From Planomonospora sp. ID82291 (lineage in GTDB: Bacteria > Actinomycetota > Actinomycetes > Streptosporangiales > Streptosporangiaceae), in contig NZ_JABTEX010000001.1 of assembly GCF_015711645.1 (NCBI RefSeq), positions 806,001 through 870,000 on the forward strand: a stretch of 64,000 bases of DNA, read 5' to 3'. The position numbers and the translations under genes were made by a program. Below, in pieces: positions 55,931 through 64,000 of this stretch (its first letter is position 1; each line of letters opens with the position of its first letter). The notes under the pieces are model-generated. The model saw nothing but the letters and a program-made list of their open reading frames with translations. It was not told the origin of the DNA and did not search any database.

Positions 55931-57252
55931 TGGCGCTCACCGGACGCACGGGGCTGCTCGCCGCCCTCAGCGCGATCGTGGTGCTGTTCGCCCCCCGGCC
56001 GGAGGCCGCCGCGGCCGGGCTGCTGCTGGTGCTGGCCGCGCTGGTCGCGGTGGACCTGCTGCTCGCCGGGAGCGTCCGCCCGCTGCGGCTGGAGCGCTCG
56101 GGGGAGCACCGGGTACGGCTCGGCGACTCCGCACGGGTGACCCTGACCGTGACCAACCCGGGCGACCGCCGGGTGCGCGGTCTCGTCCGGGACGCCTGGC
56201 CGCCCAGCGCCGGCGCCCGGCCGAGGGAGCAGCCCCTGGACGTCCCGGCCGGAGAGCGCCGCCGGGTGACCGTCACCCTGACGCCGCTGCGGCGGGGCGA
56301 CCGCGACTCCGCCGCGGTCACCGTACGGTCGACCGGGCCGCTGGGACTGGCCGCCCGGCAGGGGTCGCACGCCGTGCCGTGGACGGTGCGGGTGCTGCCG
56401 CCCTTCCTCAGCCGCCGCCACCTGCCCGCCAAGCTCTCCCGCCTGCGCGAGCTCGAAGGCCGCAACCCCGTCGCGATCCGCGGGCAGGGCACCGAGTTCG
56501 ACTCCCTGCGGGAGTACGTCCCGGGCGACGACGTGCGCTCCATCGACTGGCGGGCCACCGCCCGGCGCAGCGACGTCGTGGTGCGGACCTGGCGCCCCGA
56601 GCGGGACCGGCGGGTGCTGATCGTGCTCGACACCAGCCGCACCTCGGCCGGGCGCGTCGGCCTCGACCCGGCCTCCGGCGACCCCTCCGGCTGGCCCCGG
56701 CTCGACTGGTCGATGGACGCGGCGCTGCTGCTCGCCGCGCTCGCGGCCCGGGCGGGCGACCGGGTGGACTTCCTCGCCCACGACCGGACCGTCCGCGCCT
56801 GGGTGCCCGGCGCGTCCCGCACCGAGCTGATGTCGGTCCTGGTGAACGCCATGGCGCCGCTGGAGGCGGAACTGGTCGAGGCCGACGCCGAGGGCATGGT
56901 CGCGGCGGTGCTGGCCAGGGCCCGGCACCGCTGCCTGGTGGTGCTGCTCACCGACCTCAACCCGACCGCGCTGGAGGAGGGGCTGCTCCCGGTCCTGCCC
57001 CAGTTGGCCGCCCGCCACCAGGTCCTGCTCGCCGCGGTCTCCGACCCGCGGGTCGCCGCCATGGCCCGGGGCCGCGACACCCTGGAGCAGGTCTACGACG
57101 CCGCCGCGGCCGAGCACCTGCGGAACGGGCGGCGACGGATGACCGCGCGGCTCCGGGGCCACGGCGTCGAGGTCGTCGACGCCGTCCCCGACCACCTCGC
57201 CCCCGCCCTCGCCGACGCCTACCTGGCCCTGAAGGCCGCCGGACGGCTCTGA
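55930..57252 (+). CDS. DUF58 domain protein (VWA-like), MoxR partner
   Basis: A 440-residue protein with two N-terminal helices (~residues 8-50), a beta-rich extracellular or periplasmic-type region (RLGDSARVTLTVTNPGDRRV), and the DUF58 signature LRELEGRNPVAIRGQGTEFD, SLREYVPGDDVRSIDWRATA, RRSDVVVRTWRPERDRRVLI, followed by a VWA-like domain (LDTSRTSAGR...). Works with the MoxR ATPase. TGATG overlap with the MoxR stop. Last gene of the operon; the convergent XRE gene ends 13 bases away, so transcripts run into each other without an obvious terminator. Confidence 0.92.
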
Positions 57253-57265
57253 GCGGATGCCCGGT

Positions 57266-57634
57266 TCAGGCCGCTGAAGAGTGCCCGTCGCCGGATGCCT
57301 CGTCCGGATGCGGACGGTGATGCGGGGTGAAGACGAAGGTCGAGCCGTCGTCGTCCAGCCGGATGGTCAGGGAGGCGTCCAGCGCGCCGGCCAGGCGGGT
57401 CAGCAGGGTCAGGGTGGGTACGGCGTCGCCGCCTTCGATGGTGGAGATCTGCGGTCGGGTCATGTCCGCGCGGCGAGCCGGCTCGGTCTGGGAGAGACCG
57501 AGAGCGGTCCGGCGGTCGTGGACGGCCTGCCCGAGCGCCAGAGCGTGTCCGGCCTCCACGTAGGCGGGGGATTCCTCGGCCTCCTCCCCCAGAAGCCTCC
57601 TGGTCCGCCGGGTCTTCCACTGGGAATGGTTCAT
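57266..57634 (-). CDS. XRE-family HTH protein (antitoxin-like)
   Basis: A 122-residue DNA-binding protein. The HTH spans ~residues 35-85: LGQAVHDRRTALGLSQTEPA, RRADMTRPQISTIEGGDAVP and TLLTRLAGALDASLTIRL. The C-terminus ends with a strand FVFTPHH and an acidic tail. Similar to HigA-like or VapX-type regulators placed beside toxin genes. Its ATG overlaps the last codon of the PIN toxin frame (ATGA), so it was built to be translationally coupled to the toxin. It probably represses the locus. Confidence 0.82.
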   Translation of the reverse strand: MNHSQWKTRRTRRLLGEEAEESPAYVEAGHALALGQAVHDRRTALGLSQTEPARRADMTRPQISTIEGGDAVPTLTLLTRLAGALDASLTIRLDDDGSTFVFTPHHRPHPDEASGDGHSSAA

Positions 57635-58038
57635 GGAGTGATCAGAGCGAGGCCGTGGTACGTCGCGAAATCCTCGAAGTCCTTGACGTTCAACGTGGCG
57701 AGTGGGACGTCATGGATCAAGCAGCAGGCGGCGATCCACATGTCATTCATCGGCCGGGGCCGACCTCGTAGCATCGCAGCGGCGGCCAATTCTCCCCAGG
57801 CGGTCGCGACATCTTCGTCCCCCAGCAGGACGGGGAGAGCGGACAGTCAGCGGGCGAACTCGCTACGGCTGCGGGCGCCCCATCTGCGTACTTCGGTCCA
57901 CTTGGTGAGTTCCCCTAGAGTGACGAAGGTGATCAATGGGTAAGTGCCGATCAGCTTGGCTTCCAAGGTCGCTGGAACACGACGCTTATGCGTCAGAGAT
58001 GCGACATCGGTATCCCAGATGACCAAACGAGCGGGCAT
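57631..58038 (-). pseudogene. PIN-domain (VapC-like) toxin interrupted by an in-frame TGA
   Basis: ATG 58038 opens a PIN-domain frame: LVIWDTDVASLTHKR (first acidic residue Asp9), FVTLGELTKW (Glu) and then RSEFAR followed by TGA at 57847-57849. Beyond the TGA the same frame continues without shift: LSALPVLLGDEDVATAWGEL, MNDMWIAACCLIHDVPLATL and NVKDFEDFATYHGLALITP, with the remaining conserved acidic residues, ending at 57631. All catalytic residues are thus present but the chain is split near the middle. One base change from TGG (Trp) would explain it. It sits 6 bases after the antitoxin and overlaps the XRE gene. Likely inactivated toxin, or one read by rare readthrough. Confidence 0.85.
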
Positions 58039-58044
58039 GAGCCC

Positions 58045-58245
58045 TTACGCTAGCTCGCGCTGACGTTCAGCGTGGGTGAAGGCGATGAACTCGTCCAGCT
58101 CCTCGTCGCTTTCGAAGGTGTCGGCTGTGAATTCGTCCATCGACTCGATCGGGTGGGCGCGCTTGTCTCTGACCAGTTCCTCCAGCGAAGTCTTCCGGCG
58201 GGCCGGCAGATGATGGATCGGGCGATCAGGCCGACCTTCGCTCAT
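58045..58245 (-). CDS. VapB-like antitoxin
   Basis: A 66-residue protein beginning MSEGRPDRPIHHLPARRKTS, then LEELVRDKRAHPIESMDEFT and an acidic tail (FESDEELDEFIAFTHAERQR). Small acidic C-terminal proteins of this kind commonly wrap around PIN toxins. ATG 58245 has GAGGAG six bases upstream; the longer frame from 58302 lacks a ribosome site. It ends 6 bases before the PIN gene, so the three genes form an antitoxin-toxin-XRE unit. No DNA-binding domain is obvious; that role may fall to the XRE protein. Confidence 0.7.
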   Translation of the reverse strand: MSEGRPDRPIHHLPARRKTSLEELVRDKRAHPIESMDEFTADTFESDEELDEFIAFTHAERQRELA

Positions 58246-58330
58246 GGTGGTCTCCTCGTCACTGGCCTGCTGTCCTTTCAGGGTACGGTGCGCCCTCCGC
58301 ATGCGCAGCTCACACCTGCGTCCTTTTCCC

Positions 58331-61608
<3,278 letters not shown>

Positions 61609-61612
<4 letters not shown>

Positions 61613-62823
61613 GTCGCATCCTCGACGATCTTCTCGGCATCCCTGACGCGGAGCCGGCCGGACATGAGCTGGGGGAGGAGAGTGTCCCGGAGAGTGGCGA
61701 GAGTTTGGGATTCCGCACGAGCCATGGCCGCAGTACGGGCCAGATTCTGAATCCGCAACCTCACGTCGCCGAACTTGCGCGGGTCCACGACCTCAGAGGC
61801 AAGCACCTCAGCAGGACGGACTCGCTGGTGACTCTTCGAGGTTCCCGTCACCTTCGATGTGAGAGTGTCGAGGAAGTCTTGCTGCGCAGTGACCGCCCAC
61901 AGCTCGTGGGGGGTGAGGTCTTCACTCGGCGCCAAGACCAGGAATTCCGTTGAAGCCAGCGCCGGGACCCCCGAGTACGGCTCCACATTCCAGACACGTG
62001 GGATGTCCGGATTCAGCTTTGAGAGCAGCACAGAGGGGGAGTCGATCAGGAACTTGTTGCTCTTGATGGATTCCGGTGGCACGCGCTCCGGACACTTCCC
62101 CGCATCGAACGCAGGCAGGCTGTAATGGTCGACCTGCGCATCCACCATTTCTACCGGAGAAACCTGCTCCTTTCGGAGAGTACAGATTTCGTCGAGGCGA
62201 ACGCGAGAGGACCAGCGCTTTCCAGATGCCGTGACCAATACCAGATCTTCGGCCGTGGTCGCGATGCGCTCGTTGACGGCGATCTTGTCGTCCAGTGCCC
62301 CTAATACAGCACTGATCGCCTTCTGCTCTGCGAGATCGGGGTTCGGCACTTTAAGATTGCGAATTGAGGTAAGCGGAGTAGCGATTCCCGGAACTCCGAC
62401 CGTAGAAGAGTGGACCAGGATCGAGTGCTGCCCAGCGGGGGACTGAAACCAGTAGTAGTAGAATTCGGGGAGCGCCTTGCTTTCGTCAAGCCGAGTCTTC
62501 ACCTGACTTGACCCGATAACATACCGTTCAAACCGAGGCTCACGAGGAAGCATGGAGACCTGGCCGATCGTTCCCCGGTGAGTAAATATCAAGTCACCCG
62601 GCTCGATGTTGGCAGAGAAAATCTCATCCGCCTTTTCATCGGTAATATAGACGAATTCATCGTCCAAGAAGATCCCGTTCGCCAGATTGACTCCACGAAT
62701 TACAGGAACGCCGGAGTTGACGTAATTTTCTTTGGTGATCTTCGATCCGAATGGCCCCATTGCGAAGGCTGCGCGATCGGATGAGGCCAGCGATCCATAG
62801 GTGACGAAATCCCACTCAGCCAT
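61609..62823 (-). CDS. hsdS: Type I restriction-modification specificity subunit
   Basis: A 404-residue DNA-recognition subunit with two target-recognition domains. The first opens with [20 protein letters not shown] and contains [40 protein letters not shown]. The central conserved helix region is [28 protein letters not shown]. The second domain starts near [12 protein letters not shown] and the distal conserved helix is [23 protein letters not shown] 62823 with GGGGAG upstream is preferred over 62844. The gene overlaps hsdM by 8 bases. It is much less GC-rich than its neighbours, notably 61700-62780, as expected for exchanged specificity domains. Confidence 0.94.
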
Positions 62824-64000
62824 GGATTCTCCCCAGCTGCTCACGGACTGCCTTGGCCAGCTCGTCCGACCTGTCGAAGAGTCCGTACAGATCCTCCGTC
62901 AGCGTCTCGATCTTCTCTGCGATCGCCTCCGGGGCCTCTTCCTCGGTCTCCACGGCCCCGACGTACCGTCCCGGCGTGAGCACGTATCCGTGCGAGCGGA
63001 CCGTCTCCAGTTCAGCCGAGAAGCAGAACCCCGGCTCATCGGCATAGACCAGCCCGGCCTCGCGGGCCGAGACCGTGCCCCGCCAGGCGTGATACGCACC
63101 CGCGATCTTCGCGATGTCGGCTTCCGTCAGGACGCGCTCGGTCCGGTCGGCCATCTCGCCCATGCCGCGCGCGTCGATGAAGAGGATCTCGCCGCGCCGG
63201 TCGGCCAGCCGCCGGCCGCCCTGCGGCGTCTTGTCCTTCGCCAGGAACCACAGGCACGCCGGGATCTGCGTGGTCCGGAAGAGCTGGGACGGCAGTGCGA
63301 CCATGCACGCCACCAGATCCCCATCGACCAGGGCCTTACGGATCCCCCCTTGACCACTCTGCTGGTCGCTGGTGGAGCCGTTGGCCAGGACCACGCCCGC
63401 CGTGCCGCGCTCGCCCAGCTTGCCGATGATGTGCTGGAGCCAGGCGTAGTTGGCGTTGTTCCGCGGCGGCACGCCGTACTTCCAGCGGGGGTCGTACTCG
63501 TTGCGCGCCCAGTCCTTGATGTTGAACGGCGGGTTGGCGAGGACGAAGTCGGCCTTGAGGTCGGGGTGCTTGTCGTCGGCGAAGGTGTCGCCCCAGCGGG
63601 CGGCGAGGTTGCCGTCGATGCCGTGGATGGCGAGGTTCATCTTGGCCAGCCGCCAGGTCCGCTCGTTGAGCTCCTGGCCGAAGACCGAGATGTCGGCCTT
63701 GTTGCCGGCGTGGGCCTCGACGAACTTGCCGGCCTGGACGAACATGCCGCCCGAGCCGCAGGCCGGGTCGTACACCCGCCCCTCGTACGGTTCCAGGATC
63801 TCGACCAGCAGCCGGACGACGCTGCCCGGGGTGTAGAACTCGCCGCCCTTCTTGCCCTCGGCGCGGGCGAAGTTGCCGAGGAAGTACTCGTAGGTCTCCC
63901 CCAGCACGTCCTGCGCGGGCCGGTCGCCGCGCCCGGAGAAGCGGGCGTCGCTGATGAGGTCGATCAGCCCGGTGAGGATCTTCTCGTCGACGCTGGAGCT
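62816..64000 (-). CDS. hsdM: Type I restriction-modification methyltransferase subunit (N-terminus beyond the window)
   Basis: N6-adenine methyltransferase subunit. The visible ~395 residues contain [40 protein letters not shown], the AdoMet motif [18 protein letters not shown] and the catalytic [10 protein letters not shown], followed by [20 protein letters not shown] and a C-terminal coiled region. The frame runs through the right edge without a start, so the first ~100 or more residues are missing. Operon order hsdM-hsdS-hsdR. Confidence 0.95.
   Translation of the reverse strand, partial: SSSVDEKILTGLIDLISDARFSGRGDRPAQDVLGETYEYFLGNFARAEGKKGGEFYTPGSVVRLLVEILEPYEGRVYDPACGSGGMFVQAGKFVEAHAGNKADISVFGQELNERTWRLAKMNLAIHGIDGNLAARWGDTFADDKHPDLKADFVLANPPFNIKDWARNEYDPRWKYGVPPRNNANYAWLQHIIGKLGERGTAGVVLANGSTSDQQSGQGGIRKALVDGDLVACMVALPSQLFRTTQIPACLWFLAKDKTPQGGRRLADRRGEILFIDARGMGEMADRTERVLTEADIAKIAGAYHAWRGTVSAREAGLVYADEPGFCFSAELETVRSHGYVLTPGRYVGAVETEEEAPEAIAEKIETLTEDLYGLFDRSDELAKAVREQLGRIHG

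Noticed and set aside
57847-57849. TGA in the PIN toxin read as selenocysteine
   Set aside because: No selenocysteine insertion hairpin was recognised just downstream and PIN toxins are not selenoproteins; a Trp-to-stop change is simpler.

Overview
The window is very GC-rich (low 70s percent by eye) and comes from a filamentous-type actinobacterium. The core genes point to the Streptosporangiales or a relative: a Streptomyces-like DasR/PTS system with dre sites, the mtrA-mtrB-lpqB-comF-hpf-secA block shared with mycobacteria and streptomycetes, a DUF6912 protein and a very large NAD-glutamate dehydrogenase. The lineage is an inference from gene content. No rRNA, tRNA or CRISPR array was seen.

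Layout. (1) 1-4498, minus: the NAD-dependent glutamate dehydrogenase, cut by the left edge, followed by a hairpin-rich intergenic region. (2) 5135-13620, plus: a tight exopolysaccharide operon whose genes overlap by 4-8 bases (an 11-base overlap at its first junction). It encodes an initiating sugar-phosphate transferase, a Wzy-like polymerase/ligase, a MurJ-type flippase, a polysaccharide deacetylase, two GT4 glycosyltransferases and a Wzz-like protein. A convergent GH26-type hydrolase and an ATP-grasp ligase plus FAD oxidoreductase pair (14796-17442) follow. (3) 17.5-28.4 kb: accessory metabolism. This holds a divergent NAD(P)-binding protein/HxlR pair, a secreted GH114-like protein, a DUF234-type ATPase behind a large inverted repeat, acetoacetyl-CoA synthetase, a LysR/serine-hydrolase pair, three HAD phosphatases and DUF6912. 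(4) 28.4-37.6 kb: an acyl-CoA dehydrogenase, then an amino-sugar block made of a GH3 lipoprotein, EI, HPr, EIIA, EIIB, a SIS-domain isomerase, DasR and EIIC, with two dre palindromes. (5) 38.1-50.7 kb: conserved core with an Rv3235-like protein, SecA, a HGxxPAAW-like membrane protein, a YcaQ/AlkX-type protein, an orphan LuxR-type response regulator, HPF, ComF, LpqB, MtrB and MtrA. (6) 51.0-57.3 kb, plus: a membrane protein, DUF4129, DUF4350, a MoxR ATPase and DUF58. (7) 57.3-64.0 kb, minus: a small defence region with an antitoxin/PIN-toxin/XRE locus whose toxin carries an in-frame stop, and a type I restriction-modification operon hsdM-hsdS-hsdR, hsdM being cut by the right edge.

How the genes work together. 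The exopolysaccharide genes give a complete Wzx/Wzy-style route from lipid-linked initiation to export, with tailoring (deacetylation, perhaps ligation or oxidation) and trimming (GH26, possibly the nearby GH114-like protein). The amino-sugar block recovers N-acetylhexosamines: the GH3 lipoprotein releases them, EIIC/EIIB/EIIA/HPr/EI import and phosphorylate them, the SIS protein may process the phosphate, and DasR senses it. Cell-envelope homeostasis (MtrAB-LpqB) and secretion (SecA) sit next to it. The most noteworthy items are the toxin with a nonsense codon, a HAD gene without a usable canonical start codon, the Pel-like enzyme combination around the exopolysaccharide cluster, the 51-base inverted repeat ahead of the DUF234 ATPase, a perfect 32-bp tandem array and a collagen-like repeat between EIIB and EIIA. 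Short tandem repeats that keep the reading frame recur in many coding regions.
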